Made by a program: the position numbers and the translations under genes. Under the pieces are notes generated by a model. It did not search any database. It had not been told where the DNA came from and was given only the letters and a program-made list of their open reading frames with translations. A DNA stretch of 64,000 bases from Pseudomonas entomophila (GTDB taxonomy: Bacteria; Pseudomonadota; Gammaproteobacteria; Pseudomonadales; Pseudomonadaceae): the NCBI RefSeq assembly GCF_013523165.1, contig NZ_JAAMQI010000022.1:1-64000 (forward strand), in the 5' to 3' direction. Positions 1 through 9,307 of this stretch are shown one piece after another. Numbering within the stretch: the first letter of the stretch is position 1; each line of letters opens with the position of its first letter.

Positions 1-10
1 CGCTTGGGTG

Positions 11-90
11 AAGGGAGGAGGGGCGAAATCTCCCACGGTCTGTACTGCGCGAACAGTCAGAAGCGGATCTAGTCCCTCCTCCTCCCTTCA
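11..90. repeat. Imperfect inverted repeat
   Basis: A purine-rich arm at about 11-24 is matched by its complement at about 72-90, with roughly 48 bases between them. It lies downstream of the acyl-CoA dehydrogenase stop and has no T-tract on either side, so it is not a convincing intrinsic terminator. It may belong to the adjacent REP-type repeat. Confidence 0.45.
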
Positions 91-102
91 AGTCCTACCA
101 TA

Positions 103-145
103 CAAGCGGCCCCTGTGCCGCGATCGGCCTCGCCAGAGGCCGTAA
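103..145 (+). repeat. P. putida-type REP/intergenic repeat copy
   Basis: The core reading AGCGGCCCCTGTGCCGCGAT, followed by a short GGCCTC/GAGGCC stem-loop, has the same two-part design as the copies near 42461-42592. It fills the gap downstream of the acyl-CoA dehydrogenase gene. Confidence 0.55.
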
Positions 146-201
146 AATCAGCGACACCTTGCACTCAGGATATACCCGGACGAGCCGCCCTCGCTTACCC
201 A

Positions 202-2649
202 TTACCGTACCTTGCCCGCCGTCGGCAACAACGCCTCCTTGTCGAAATCATCCACATCGATGACCTTCCGACGCGCCGTCTCGGCCCGCTGCACGGTCGC
301 CGCCTGCTCGGCATCGAGCACGCCTGCTCGCATCGCCGCATCCAGCAGGGCCTCACCCGGCGCCGGCACGAACTGGCCGTCCTTGAGGGCCTTGTGCAGC
401 GTGCGCTGCAGAGGTGCCGCCAGATCGAGCTGGTCGCACGCGTGTTGCAGCGCCGCGACCGCATCGCCGTCGTGGGTCGGGCGGTAGCAGCCGGTGAGCA
501 GCTCTTCCAGGGCCGGGTCACCCTGATTGCGGCCGATCAGCGCGGCCACTTCGGCGTCCAGGGCATCGCTCGGCCCGGTATGGCGACGGCCGAACGGGAA
601 CACCAGCACGCGCAGGGCACCACCGACGAACCGGTTGGGGAAATTGTCGAGCAGCCTGGACAGCGCGTTCTCCGCCTGGCCCAAGCTTTCTTCCATCGCC
701 CAGCGCAGCAGTGGCTGCATGTGCTCGGGCGAGCCGAGGTCGTGGTAGCGCTTGAGCGCTGCCGAGGACAGGTACAGGTAGCTCAACACGTCACCCAGGC
801 GCGCACTCAGCCGCTCGCGGCGCTTGAGCGAACCGCCCAGCAGCATCATAGACAGGTCCGCCAGCAACGCGAACGCCGCCGCCTGACGGTCGAGGGCGCG
901 GAAGTAGCCCTGGCTCAGGGCATCGCCCGGGGCACGCTCGAAGCACCCCAGCCCCAGGCCGAGCACCAGGGTGCTGGCGGCGTTGCGCAGGGCGAAGAGG
1001 ATGTGCTGGCCGAGCAGGCCGTCGAACGTGCGCAGGGCCTGGTGCGGGTCGTCCTGCGCCGCGGCGGCCATTTCCTTGAGCACGAAGGGATGGCAGCGGA
1101 TGGCGCCCTGACCGAAGATCATCAGGTTGCGCGACAGGATGTTCGCGCCTTCCACGGTGATGAAGATCGGAGCGCCCTGCCAGTTGCGCGCCAGGTAGTT
1201 GTTGGGGCCCATGATGATGCCCTTGCCGGCGTGCACGTCCATGGCGTGCTGGATGCATTCGCGGCCGCGCTCGGTCAGGTGGTACTTAAGGATCGCCGAC
1301 AGCACCGAGGGCTTTTCACCCAGGTCCACCGCCTGCGCCGTCAGCAGGCGCGCGCTGTCCATCAGCCAGGCGTTGCCACCGATACGCGCCATGGACTCCT
1401 GAATGCCCTCGAAGGCCGCCAGGGGCACGTTGAACTGTTCACGGATCCGCGCGTACTGGCCGGTCACCAGGCTGGTGAACTTGGCGGCGCCGGTTCCGAC
1501 GGCCGGCAACGAGATCGACCGGCCCACCGACAGGCAGTTCATCAGCATCATCCAGCCCTTGCCGAGCATCGGCTGCCCCCCGATCAGGTAGTCCAGGGGG
1601 ATGAACACGTCCTTGCCGCTGTTGGGCCCGTTCATGAACGCGGCGCCGAGCGGCACATGGCGTCGGCCGATGGTGACACCGGGGGTATCGGTAGGGATCA
1701 ACGCCAGGCTGATGCCCAGGGTTTCCTGGTCACCCAGCAGGTGATCCGGGTCGTAGGCCTTGAACGCCACGCCGAGCAGGGTGGCGACCGGGCCCAGGGT
1801 GATGTAGCGCTTGTCCCAGGTCAGGCGCAGGCCGATCACCTCTTCGCCTTGCCACTGGCCCTTGCACACGATGCCGGTGTCCGGCATGGCGCCTGCGTCC
1901 GAGCCGGCCAGCGGGCCGGTCAGGGCGAAGCAGGGGATGTCCTCGCCACGGGCCAGGCGGGGCAGGTAATGGTCGCGCTGGGCGTCGGTGCCGTAGTGCA
2001 GCAGCAGCTCGGCCGGCCCCAGGGAGTTAGGCACCATGACCGTCGAGGCCAGGTCGCCGCTGCGGGTGGCCAGCTTCATCGCCACCTGGGAGTGGGCGTA
2101 GGCGGAAAAGCCCTTGCCGCCGTACTCTTTGGGAATGATCAGGGCGAAGAAACCATGGCGCTTGATGTGGTCCCAGGCCTCGGGCGGCAGGTCCATGTCC
2201 TGGCCGATCTGCCAGTCGCTGACCAGCGCGCAGAGCTCCTCGGTCGGGCCGTCGATGAAGGCCTGTTCTTCCTCGGTCAGGCGCGGGGCCGGGTAGTGCA
2301 GCAGCGTGTTCCAGTCGGGGCGCCCGCTGAACAGCTGCCCATCCCACCACACCGTGCCGGCATCGATGGCTTCGCTTTCGGTCTGCGACATCGGCGGCAG
2401 GGTCTTGCGGAACCAGTCGAAGATCGGCGCGGTGAACAGCCTCTGGCGCAGGTCAGGCAACAGCACCAGGGCCGCGGTGGCCGCCAGCGCTACCCAGAAC
2501 ACCGCCAGCAGCCAGCCGGACGTGTGACTGAACACCCCCATCGCCACCAGGTACAGCGCCAGGATCGCCAGGATCGCCGTCGGCGCGAGACGCCGGTGCG
2601 TGAGGTACGCCGCACCGATCACCAGAACCACCACCCACAACAGCCACAT
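202..2649 (-). CDS. fadE: Membrane-anchored acyl-CoA dehydrogenase, FadE type
   Basis: This 815-residue protein has the usual length of the FadE family, which catalyses the first, FAD-dependent step of fatty acid beta-oxidation (acyl-CoA to trans-2-enoyl-CoA). The N-terminus (MWLLWVVVLVIG) holds two or three hydrophobic membrane segments in residues 1-70. They are followed by the acyl-CoA dehydrogenase N-terminal, middle and C-terminal domains, with blocks such as IIPKEYGGKGFSA, FALTGPLAGSDAG and HAGKGIIMGPNNYLARNW. The start at 2649 was chosen because a good GGAGG site precedes it and the upstream extension of the frame has no family sequence. It is divergent from the GST gene. The chain-length preference cannot be read from sequence. 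Confidence 0.93.
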   Translation of the reverse strand: MWLLWVVVLVIGAAYLTHRRLAPTAILAILALYLVAMGVFSHTSGWLLAVFWVALAATAALVLLPDLRQRLFTAPIFDWFRKTLPPMSQTESEAIDAGTVWWDGQLFSGRPDWNTLLHYPAPRLTEEEQAFIDGPTEELCALVSDWQIGQDMDLPPEAWDHIKRHGFFALIIPKEYGGKGFSAYAHSQVAMKLATRSGDLASTVMVPNSLGPAELLLHYGTDAQRDHYLPRLARGEDIPCFALTGPLAGSDAGAMPDTGIVCKGQWQGEEVIGLRLTWDKRYITLGPVATLLGVAFKAYDPDHLLGDQETLGISLALIPTDTPGVTIGRRHVPLGAAFMNGPNSGKDVFIPLDYLIGGQPMLGKGWMMLMNCLSVGRSISLPAVGTGAAKFTSLVTGQYARIREQFNVPLAAFEGIQESMARIGGNAWLMDSARLLTAQAVDLGEKPSVLSAILKYHLTERGRECIQHAMDVHAGKGIIMGPNNYLARNWQGAPIFITVEGANILSRNLMIFGQGAIRCHPFVLKEMAAAAQDDPHQALRTFDGLLGQHILFALRNAASTLVLGLGLGCFERAPGDALSQGYFRALDRQAAAFALLADLSMMLLGGSLKRRERLSARLGDVLSYLYLSSAALKRYHDLGSPEHMQPLLRWAMEESLGQAENALSRLLDNFPNRFVGGALRVLVFPFGRRHTGPSDALDAEVAALIGRNQGDPALEELLTGCYRPTHDGDAVAALQHACDQLDLAAPLQRTLHKALKDGQFVPAPGEALLDAAMRAGVLDAEQAATVQRAETARRKVIDVDDFDKEALLPTAGKVR

Positions 2650-2823
2650 ACGCCTTCCTCCGTGAACAGTTCGAATCGAGCCATGTCTCGGAACCGGGAA
2701 GTGCGTTCGTCGAACGGCTGGTGTGAACAATGACCTGCCCGCACGCAGGGAGTTCGCAAGCGATTGCCAGAGAATGTGTCTGGAGTAGACTGGGATCTTC
2801 CGCGTACTTGACAGGATATCGCC

Positions 2824-3447
2824 ATGCTGAAGATCTGGGGCCGCAAGAATTCGAGCAACGTGCGCAAGGTGCAGTGGATCGCCCAGGAGCTCTGGCTCGA
2901 CGTCGAGTCGATCGATGCCGGGGGGCATTTCGGGGTGGTCGACGAGCCCCATTACCGAGCGCTCAACCCCAACGGACGGGTGCCGATGCTGGAGGACGGT
3001 GACCTGGTGCTCTGGGAGTCCAACGCCATCGTGCGCTACCTCTGCGCCGAGTACGGGCGCGAGCAGGGCTGGTACCTCGAGGACCCGCGCCAGCGCGCCC
3101 AGGCGGACAAGTGGATGGACTGGACCACCTCGTCGCTCGCCACGCCCTTCAAGCCGCTGTTCTGGGGCCTGCTGCGCACCCCGGCCGAGCAGCAGGACTG
3201 GGTCGCCATCAATGCCGCGCACAAGGCCTGCGCGAGCCTGCTGTCGATCGCCGACCAGGCACTGGCCGAACAACCCTACCTGTCGGGCGAGACCGTCGGG
3301 ATGGGGGACGTGCCGCTGGGGGCCTTCGCCTACGCCTGGTTCGAGATGCCCATCGAGCATCCGCCGATGACCCACCTGCGCGCCTGGTACGACCGGCTCA
3401 AGGCGCGGCCGGCCTACCAGGCCGGGGTCATGACCGAGCTGAGCTGA
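2824..3447 (+). CDS. Glutathione S-transferase family protein
   Basis: The 207-residue protein has an N-terminal thioredoxin-like GST domain (residues 1-80, with the conserved NPNGRVPMLEDG and WESNAIVRYL blocks that bind glutathione) and an alpha-helical C-terminal domain. Such proteins conjugate glutathione to electrophiles or reduce substrates in the cytoplasm. The substrate cannot be inferred. An AGGA-type ribosome site precedes the ATG. It is a single gene divergent from the acyl-CoA dehydrogenase, and the 174-bp gap between them must hold both promoters. Confidence 0.9.
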   Translation: MLKIWGRKNSSNVRKVQWIAQELWLDVESIDAGGHFGVVDEPHYRALNPNGRVPMLEDGDLVLWESNAIVRYLCAEYGREQGWYLEDPRQRAQADKWMDWTTSSLATPFKPLFWGLLRTPAEQQDWVAINAAHKACASLLSIADQALAEQPYLSGETVGMGDVPLGAFAYAWFEMPIEHPPMTHLRAWYDRLKARPAYQAGVMTELS

Positions 3448-3461
3448 ACACTCAGCCTGAT

Positions 3462-3478
3462 TCGATAGTCACTATCGA
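3462..3478. promoter_or_regulatory. Perfect 8-bp dyad, possible operator
   Basis: TCGATAGT and ACTATCGA are separated by one base, about 110 bp upstream of the ABC transporter start and just after the GST stop. It has no T-tract, so it looks more like a protein-binding site than a terminator. The binding protein is unknown. Confidence 0.4.
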
Positions 3479-3586
3479 TACAGGTGACTGTACTTGAGCG
3501 GCCTGGCCCCCCACCATGGCCGCCTATCACTGCGTCGGCCCAGGGCCGGTGCGCTCCGACTCCTCTTTCCCGGTAACTGACCTGTT

Positions 3587-4519
3587 ATGAGTTCCGCTCT
3601 GTCCATTCGACAGCTGACCAAGACCTACGGCAACGGTTTCCAGGCCCTCAAGGGCATCGACCTGGACGTCGCCGAAGGGGACTTCTTTGCCTTGCTCGGC
3701 CCCAACGGCGCCGGCAAGTCCACCACCATCGGCATCCTCTCGACCCTGGTCAACAAGACCAGCGGCACGGTGAAGGTGTTCGGCCATGACCTGGACCGCG
3801 ACCCGGCGGCGCTCAAGCGTGCCATCGGCGTGGTGCCCCAGGAATTCAACTTCAACCAGTTCGAGAAGACCTTCGACATCGTCGTGACCCAGGCCGGTTA
3901 CTACGGCATCCCGCCGAAGCTGGCCAAGGCGCGTGCCGAGCAGTACCTGACCCAGCTGGGGCTGTGGGACAAGCGCGACGTGCCTTCGCGCTCGCTGTCC
4001 GGCGGCATGAAGCGGCGCCTGATGATCGCCCGTGCGCTGGTGCACGAACCGCGCCTCTTGATCCTCGACGAACCCACTGCCGGGGTCGACATCGAGCTGC
4101 GTCGGTCGATGTGGACCTTCCTCACCGAGCTGAACCAGCAGGGCATCGCCATCATCCTCACCACCCACTACCTCGAGGAAGCCGAGCAGCTGTGCCGCCA
4201 CATCGGCATCATCGATCACGGCACCATCGTCGAGAACACCAGCATGCGCGACCTGCTCGGCAAGCTGCACGTGGAGACCTTCGTGCTCGACCTGCGCCGT
4301 GACCTGGCCCAGGCGCCGGTGCTCGAAGGCTACCCGTGCCGGCTGATCACCCCGCATACGCTGGAAGTGCAGGTGGACAAGGCCGTGGGCGTCACCGCGC
4401 TGTTCGGCCAACTGGCGCTGCAGGGCATCGAGGTGCTGAGCCTGCGCAACAAGACCAACCGGCTCGAGGAGCTGTTCGTGTCCCTGGTGGAAAAGAACCT
4501 GTCGAAGGTGGCGGTATGA
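3587..4519 (+). CDS. ABC transporter ATP-binding protein (YadG-like)
   Basis: This 310-residue cytoplasmic ATPase powers the membrane protein encoded immediately downstream. Visible motifs are Walker A (GPNGAGKST, near residue 40), the ABC signature LSGGMKRR, Walker B (LLILDEPTAGVD) and the switch histidine in ILTTHYLEEAEQ. The family resembles YadG of E. coli (ABC-2 type export systems). It overlaps the permease gene by 4 bases (ATGA), so the two are translationally coupled. The exported substrate is unknown. Confidence 0.93.
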   Translation: MSSALSIRQLTKTYGNGFQALKGIDLDVAEGDFFALLGPNGAGKSTTIGILSTLVNKTSGTVKVFGHDLDRDPAALKRAIGVVPQEFNFNQFEKTFDIVVTQAGYYGIPPKLAKARAEQYLTQLGLWDKRDVPSRSLSGGMKRRLMIARALVHEPRLLILDEPTAGVDIELRRSMWTFLTELNQQGIAIILTTHYLEEAEQLCRHIGIIDHGTIVENTSMRDLLGKLHVETFVLDLRRDLAQAPVLEGYPCRLITPHTLEVQVDKAVGVTALFGQLALQGIEVLSLRNKTNRLEELFVSLVEKNLSKVAV

Positions 4520-5295
4520 GTCTGGACCTGCGCAACAACTGGATCGCCCTCAACACCATCGTCTACCGGGAAGTGCGCCGCTTCCTGCGCATCTGGCCGC
4601 AGACGCTGCTGCCGCCGGCGATCACCATGGTGCTGTACTTCGTGATCTTCGGGAACCTGATCGGCCGACAGATCGGCGACATGGGCGGCTTCACCTACAT
4701 GCAGTACATCGTGCCGGGGCTGATCATGATGTCGGTGATCACCAACTCCTACGGCAACGTGGTCTCGAGCTTCTTCGGCAGCAAGTTCCAGCGCTCGATC
4801 GAGGAATTGATGGTCTCGCCGGTGTCGCCTCACACCATCCTGATCGGCTATGCCCTGGGCGGCATCCTGCGAGGGCTGGCGGTGGGCGTGATCGTCACCG
4901 TGCTGTCGGGGTTCTTCACCGACCTGCAGGTGCACCACCTGGGCGTGACCGTGCTGGTCGTGCTGCTCACGGCGACGATCTTCTCGCTGCTGGGCTTCGT
5001 CAACGCGGTGTTCGCCCGCAATTTCGACGACATCTCGATCATCCCGACCTTCGTCCTGACACCGCTGACCTACCTGGGCGGCGTGTTCTATTCGATCACG
5101 CTGCTGCCGCCGTTCTGGCAGACCGTGTCGCTGGCCAACCCGGTGCTGCACATGGTCAACTCGTTCCGCTACGGCATCCTCGGGGTCTCAGACATCCGGA
5201 TCGGCACGGCCATCACCTTCATGCTGGTGGCCACGGCGGTGCTGTACACCGTCTGCGTGCGACTGCTGGTCAGCGGCCGCGGCATGCGCACCTGA
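4516..5295 (+). CDS. ABC-2 type transporter permease (YadH-like)
   Basis: This 259-residue inner-membrane protein has about six hydrophobic helices and belongs to the ABC2_membrane family. The LTPLTYLGGVFYSI stretch near the C-terminus is typical of YadH. It pairs with the ATPase whose stop codon overlaps its ATG. The reading frame extends further upstream, but the ATG at 4516 is the coupled start and gives the family length. Its last 108 bases overlap the end of the convergent DUF2062 gene. Confidence 0.92.
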   Translation: MSLDLRNNWIALNTIVYREVRRFLRIWPQTLLPPAITMVLYFVIFGNLIGRQIGDMGGFTYMQYIVPGLIMMSVITNSYGNVVSSFFGSKFQRSIEELMVSPVSPHTILIGYALGGILRGLAVGVIVTVLSGFFTDLQVHHLGVTVLVVLLTATIFSLLGFVNAVFARNFDDISIIPTFVLTPLTYLGGVFYSITLLPPFWQTVSLANPVLHMVNSFRYGILGVSDIRIGTAITFMLVATAVLYTVCVRLLVSGRGMRT

Positions 5296-5805
5296 CACCC
5301 GGGCCTTGCGCCGGCGCCACTGCCGGCCTACCCACCAGCGCCAGTACAGCAGGGTCAGGCTGTAGCCCAGCAGCCCGAGGATCACCCCGCAGACCACCGA
5401 GCCGAGCAGAAACGGTTGCCAGACTGTGGACAGCTGCTCGCCGATCCAGGCGAAGGTGAGCTCGTCGGGCAAGTGGCGCGCAGGGACCTGCATCAGCCAG
5501 GCGCCGGTCAGGTAGGTCACCAGGAACACCGGCGGCATGGTCAGCGGGTTGGTCAGCCACACCAGGCTGACGGCGATCGGCAGGTTACCGCGCACACCGA
5601 TGGCCAATGCCGCCGCCAGCAGCATCTGCATCGGCATGGGGATCAACGCCGCGAACAGGCCCACGCCCATGGCCCGGGCGACCGAATGGCGGTTCAGGTG
5701 CCAGAGGTTGGGGTCATGCAGCAGCCTGCCCAGAAATCGCAACGACTTGTGTTCGCGGATGCTGGTCGGGTCCGGCATGTAGCGTTTGAAGATTCGGCGC
5801 GGCAT
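5188..5805 (-). CDS. DUF2062 domain membrane protein
   Basis: The 205-residue protein starts MPRRIFKRYMPD and carries a DUF2062 domain (residues about 20-150) with hydrophobic helices, including LVWLTNPLTMPPVFLVTYL. This domain is widespread in Proteobacteria and has no established function. The start was set at 5805 because upstream codons show no family sequence. The last roughly 35 residues, hydrophilic and Ala/His/Gln-rich, are read from DNA that also encodes the end of the convergent ABC permease. They are probably a strain-specific tail caused by loss of an earlier stop codon. Confidence 0.8.
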   Translation of the reverse strand: MPRRIFKRYMPDPTSIREHKSLRFLGRLLHDPNLWHLNRHSVARAMGVGLFAALIPMPMQMLLAAALAIGVRGNLPIAVSLVWLTNPLTMPPVFLVTYLTGAWLMQVPARHLPDELTFAWIGEQLSTVWQPFLLGSVVCGVILGLLGYSLTLLYWRWWVGRQWRRRKARVSGAHAAAADQQSHADGVQHRRGHQHEGDGRADPDV

Positions 5806-5947
5806 GGGGGCTCTCGCGGGTGTCGAGCGGCCAGTATGCCCGGATTGCCGAAGGCGCCTTCGACAGAGATTGTGACAATTCTTGAGCAACCGGAACGCGC
5901 CAGGCAGCTATGCCTGATCGGGGAATGTTGCCTGGGAGGGCGCTGGC

Positions 5948-8173
5948 ATGCGCGCAAGGATGATGGCGCTGGCGTTGGGGCTGGTCTGTCTGCGGTACCT
6001 GCCGGCCTTGCCTTCGGTCGGATGGCTGGGGGCGGGGCTGTTGGTGTCGCTGGGCTGCCTGCTGACGCGAGGGCGGTTACTGGGGTGGTTCGGCCTGGGG
6101 CTGTGCTGGGCGTGCTGGTGCGCACACGGTGCCCTGGACGATCGGCTGCCCATGGCCTTGGACGGTCGAACGCTGTGGCTCGAGGGCACGGTCAGCGGCC
6201 TGCCTCGGCAGACGGGGCAGGGGGTGCGCTTCGAGCTGAGCGAAGCCCGGTCGCGGCGTGCGGCATTGCCACAGCGCCTGCAACTGAGCTGGTTCGACGG
6301 GCCGCCGGTGCGCAGCGGGGAACGCTGGCGCCTGGCGGTGACGCTCAAGCGCCCCCATGGGCTGCTCAACCCGCACGGGCCTGACCAGGAAGCGACGCTG
6401 CTGGCACGGCGCATCGGCGCCACCGGTTCGGTCAAGGCCGGCGAGCGGCTTGCTGCCACTGACCCCGGCTGGCGGGACGGCCTGCGCCAGCGGCTGCTGG
6501 CCGTCGATGCGCACAGGCGCCAAGCTGCCCTGGTAGCACTGGTGCTGGGCGACGGCAGCGGTCTGTCCCAGGCCGACTGGGACACGCTGCGGGCGACCGG
6601 CACGGTGCACCTGATGGTCATTTCCGGGCAGCACATCGGCCTGCTGGCCGGGTTGATCTACGCCCTGGTGGCGGGGGCGGCACGGCTGGGCCTGTGGCCG
6701 GCGCGTCTGCCATGGTTGCCGTGGGCATGCGGCCTGGCCCTGGGCGCGGCCCTGGCCTATGGCACGCTTGCCGGTTTCCAGGTGCCGGTCCAGCGTGCCT
6801 GCGCCATGCTGGCGATGGTACTGGTCTGGCGCCTGCGCTTTCGCCACCTGGGCGCGAGCTTGCCGTGGTGGACGGCGCTGGTGGGGGTGCTATTGATCGA
6901 GCCTTTGGCCAGCCTGTTGCCGGGGTTCTGGCTGTCGTTCGGCGCGGTGGCCGTGCTGCTGTTCTGCTTCAGCGGCCGCCTGGGCGGCTGGCGGCCCTGG
7001 CAGGCGTGGACCCGCGCGCAAGGGGTGATCGCCCTCGGCCTGCTGCCGCCCTTGCTCGCCCTCGGCCTGCCGGTCAGCCTGAGTGGGCCGGTGGCCAATC
7101 TGCTGGCCGTGCCGGCGATCAGCCTGCTGGTGTTGCCCCTGGCGTTGCTCGGCACGTCGCTGATCGGCCTGCCACCCGTGGGCGACGCCTTGCTCGGGCT
7201 GGCCGGCGGGCTGCTGGCCGGGCTGTTTGAGCTGCTGGGTCAGCTCGCGCAATGGCGCCCCGCCTGGCAGCCGCCAGCCCTGTCCCTGGGGGCATGGTGC
7301 CTGGTCGGGCTCGGCAGCATGCTGGCGCTGCTGCCCCGTGGCGTGCCGTTGCGCCTGCCCGGCGCGGTGCTGATGGTGGGCGCGCTGTGGCTGCCGAACA
7401 CCCCGGTGCCCCAGGGCCAGGTGGAGGTCTGGCAACTGGACGTCGGCCAGGGGCTGGCCACGCTGCTGCGCACCCGGACCCACACCCTGCTGTTCGATGC
7501 CGGCCCTGCGTACGGCGACGTCGACCTGGGCGAGCGGGTGGTGCTGCCGACCCTGCAGCGGTTGGGCGTGCGCCGGCTCGACCTGCTGATCGTCAGCCAT
7601 GCCCATGCCGACCATGCGGGGGGCGCGCTGGCCGTGGCCGCCGGACTGCCGCCTGCCCGGACACTGGCAGGGGAGCCCGAGGCGCTGCCTGCGGCATTGC
7701 CCGGCCATGCCTGCCGGGCAGGCGAGCGCTGGGACTGGGACGGCGTCACGTTCGCGCTCTGGCAATGGCCTGCCGCACCGGACAGCAACCAGCGCTCGTG
7801 CGTGCTGCAGGTCGAGGCCGGGGGTGAACGCCTGCTGTTGACCGGCGACGTGGAGGCGGCCGCCGAACGCCTGTGGCTGGCACAGACCCCCGACCCTCGC
7901 ACCGACTGGCTGCAGGCGCCCCATCACGGCAGTCGAACCTCGTCCACCGACGCCTTCCTGCGCGCCACGGCGCCGCGCGGCGTGCTGATCTCGCGTGGCC
8001 GGCACAACGGCTTCGGCCATCCCCATCCCAGCGTGCTGGCGCGCTACCGGCGCCAGGGCATCGCCCTCCACGACACGGCCCTGCATGGCGCACTGCGCCT
8101 GCGCCTGGGCAGCGGGGGCGAGGTCCATCGCCTGCGGGCCGAGCGTCGCTTCTGGCGCGACCCTGGCGAGTGA
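5948..8173 (+). CDS. comEC: DNA internalization protein ComEC/Rec2
   Basis: ComEC forms the inner-membrane channel that carries single-stranded DNA into the cytoplasm during natural transformation. The 741 residues show the expected order: an N-terminal soluble region with the DUF4131 character, the multi-helix Competence domain (about residues 200-470, containing VMISGQHIGLLAGL), then a metallo-beta-lactamase domain with DVGQGLATLL, the metal-binding SHAHADHAGG, LLTGDVE and APHHGSRTS. All the metal ligands of the MBL fold appear present, so it should be intact. It leads the + strand run toward exbB. Confidence 0.94.
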   Translation: MRARMMALALGLVCLRYLPALPSVGWLGAGLLVSLGCLLTRGRLLGWFGLGLCWACWCAHGALDDRLPMALDGRTLWLEGTVSGLPRQTGQGVRFELSEARSRRAALPQRLQLSWFDGPPVRSGERWRLAVTLKRPHGLLNPHGPDQEATLLARRIGATGSVKAGERLAATDPGWRDGLRQRLLAVDAHRRQAALVALVLGDGSGLSQADWDTLRATGTVHLMVISGQHIGLLAGLIYALVAGAARLGLWPARLPWLPWACGLALGAALAYGTLAGFQVPVQRACAMLAMVLVWRLRFRHLGASLPWWTALVGVLLIEPLASLLPGFWLSFGAVAVLLFCFSGRLGGWRPWQAWTRAQGVIALGLLPPLLALGLPVSLSGPVANLLAVPAISLLVLPLALLGTSLIGLPPVGDALLGLAGGLLAGLFELLGQLAQWRPAWQPPALSLGAWCLVGLGSMLALLPRGVPLRLPGAVLMVGALWLPNTPVPQGQVEVWQLDVGQGLATLLRTRTHTLLFDAGPAYGDVDLGERVVLPTLQRLGVRRLDLLIVSHAHADHAGGALAVAAGLPPARTLAGEPEALPAALPGHACRAGERWDWDGVTFALWQWPAAPDSNQRSCVLQVEAGGERLLLTGDVEAAAERLWLAQTPDPRTDWLQAPHHGSRTSSTDAFLRATAPRGVLISRGRHNGFGHPHPSVLARYRRQGIALHDTALHGALRLRLGSGGEVHRLRAERRFWRDPGE

Positions 8174-8240
8174 CTTCCGGTGGCTGAGCGCCGCGTCATG
8201 CATGTGGTAGAGTGGCGAACTTTTCCGAGGGGTGATTACT

Positions 8241-8876
8241 GTGTGGGAGTTGGTCAAGTCCGGCGGTTGGATGATGTTGCCGATCATCCTCAGTTCCATC
8301 GCTGCCATGGCGATCGTCGTCGAGCGTTTGTGGGTCCTGCGCGCCAGCCGGGTGACCCCGCCGCACCTGCTGGGCCAGGTCTGGATGTGGATCCGCGACA
8401 AGCAGCTGACCGGCGACAAGCTCACGGCCCTGCGCGCCGACTCCCCGCTGGGCGAGATCCTCGCGGCGGGGCTGGCCAATTCCCGGCACGGGCGCGAGAT
8501 CATGAAGGAGTGCATCGAGGAAGCCGCCTCGCGGGTCATCCATGACCTGGAGCGCTACATCAGCACCCTCGGCACCATTGCCGCCATGGCACCGCTGCTC
8601 GGCCTGCTCGGCACCGTGCTGGGCATGATCGACATCTTCAGCGCCTTCATGGGCACGCAGATGACCGCCAACGCCGCCGTGCTGGCCGGCGGCATCTCCA
8701 AGGCCCTGGTCACCACCGCGGCCGGCCTGATGGTCGGCATCCCGGCCGTGTTCTTCCACCGCTTCCTGCTGCGCCGCATCGATGAGCTGGTGGTGGGCAT
8801 GGAGCAGGAGGCGATCAAGCTGGTCGAGGTCGTGCAGGGCGATCGCGAGGTCGAGGTGGCCGGAGGCGCGGCGTGA
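8241..8876 (+). CDS. exbB: MotA/TolQ/ExbB proton channel family protein
   Basis: The 211-residue inner-membrane protein has three predicted helices and the conserved TolQ/ExbB block [20 protein letters not shown]. With the ExbD partner encoded next it should form a proton-driven stator. The start was set at the GTG at 8241 (WELVKSGGW) because a GAGGGG site lies 9 bases upstream; an in-frame GTG at 8232 would sit almost on that site. It overlaps exbD by 4 bases. As it sits beside lpxK it may serve the envelope rather than TonB, which is inference. Confidence 0.92.
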   Translation: MWELVKSGGWMMLPIILSSIAAMAIVVERLWVLRASRVTPPHLLGQVWMWIRDKQLTGDKLTALRADSPLGEILAAGLANSRHGREIMKECIEEAASRVIHDLERYISTLGTIAAMAPLLGLLGTVLGMIDIFSAFMGTQMTANAAVLAGGISKALVTTAAGLMVGIPAVFFHRFLLRRIDELVVGMEQEAIKLVEVVQGDREVEVAGGAA

Positions 8877-9307
8877 AGTTCCGACGCAACCGTGCCCGCG
8901 AGAACGTCGACATCAACCTGGCGTCGCTGATCGACGTGGTCTTCGTCCTCTTGCTGTTCTTCGTCGTCACCACGACCTTCACCCGCGAAACCCAGTTGCG
9001 CGTGGAGCTGCCCGAGGCCACCAGCGCCGAAGCGGCGCCAGCGGAGGAAGGCAAGCTGGTGGAAATCACCATCAGTGCCGATGGGGTCTATTCGGTGAAC
9101 AACCACCTGCTGCCCAGCAGCGACCTGGCGACCCTCACCGAAGCCCTGCAGCGCGAGTCCGGCGGCGACAACCAGCTGCCACTGGCGATCAGTGCCGATG
9201 GCAAGACGCCGCACCAGGCCGTGGTGACCGCCATGGACGCTGCGGGCAAGCTGGGCTTCAGCCGTTTGCGCATGACCACCGTCGAGGCGGTTCAGGGAGC
9301 GAAGTGA
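8873..9307 (+). CDS. exbD: ExbD/TolR family biopolymer transport protein
   Basis: This 144-residue single-pass membrane protein starts with GTG inside the exbB stop. One N-terminal helix carries the essential proton-carrying aspartate ([15 protein letters not shown], Asp21) and is followed by a periplasmic domain. It is the partner of the ExbB-like channel directly upstream. The stop codon overlaps the lpxK ATG by one base, so exbB-exbD-lpxK should be one transcription unit. Confidence 0.93.
   Translation: MKFRRNRARENVDINLASLIDVVFVLLLFFVVTTTFTRETQLRVELPEATSAEAAPAEEGKLVEITISADGVYSVNNHLLPSSDLATLTEALQRESGGDNQLPLAISADGKTPHQAVVTAMDAAGKLGFSRLRMTTVEAVQGAK

Noticed and set aside
115-2733. 872-codon + strand frame opposite the acyl-CoA dehydrogenase gene
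   Set aside because: It is the antisense shadow of a clear FadE-family protein, with no family sequence of its own and His/Gln/Arg-rich composition typical of GC-rich reverse frames.
8232-8240. Upstream GTG as exbB start
   Set aside because: It would place the ribosome site directly on the start codon. The GTG at 8241 has proper spacing.
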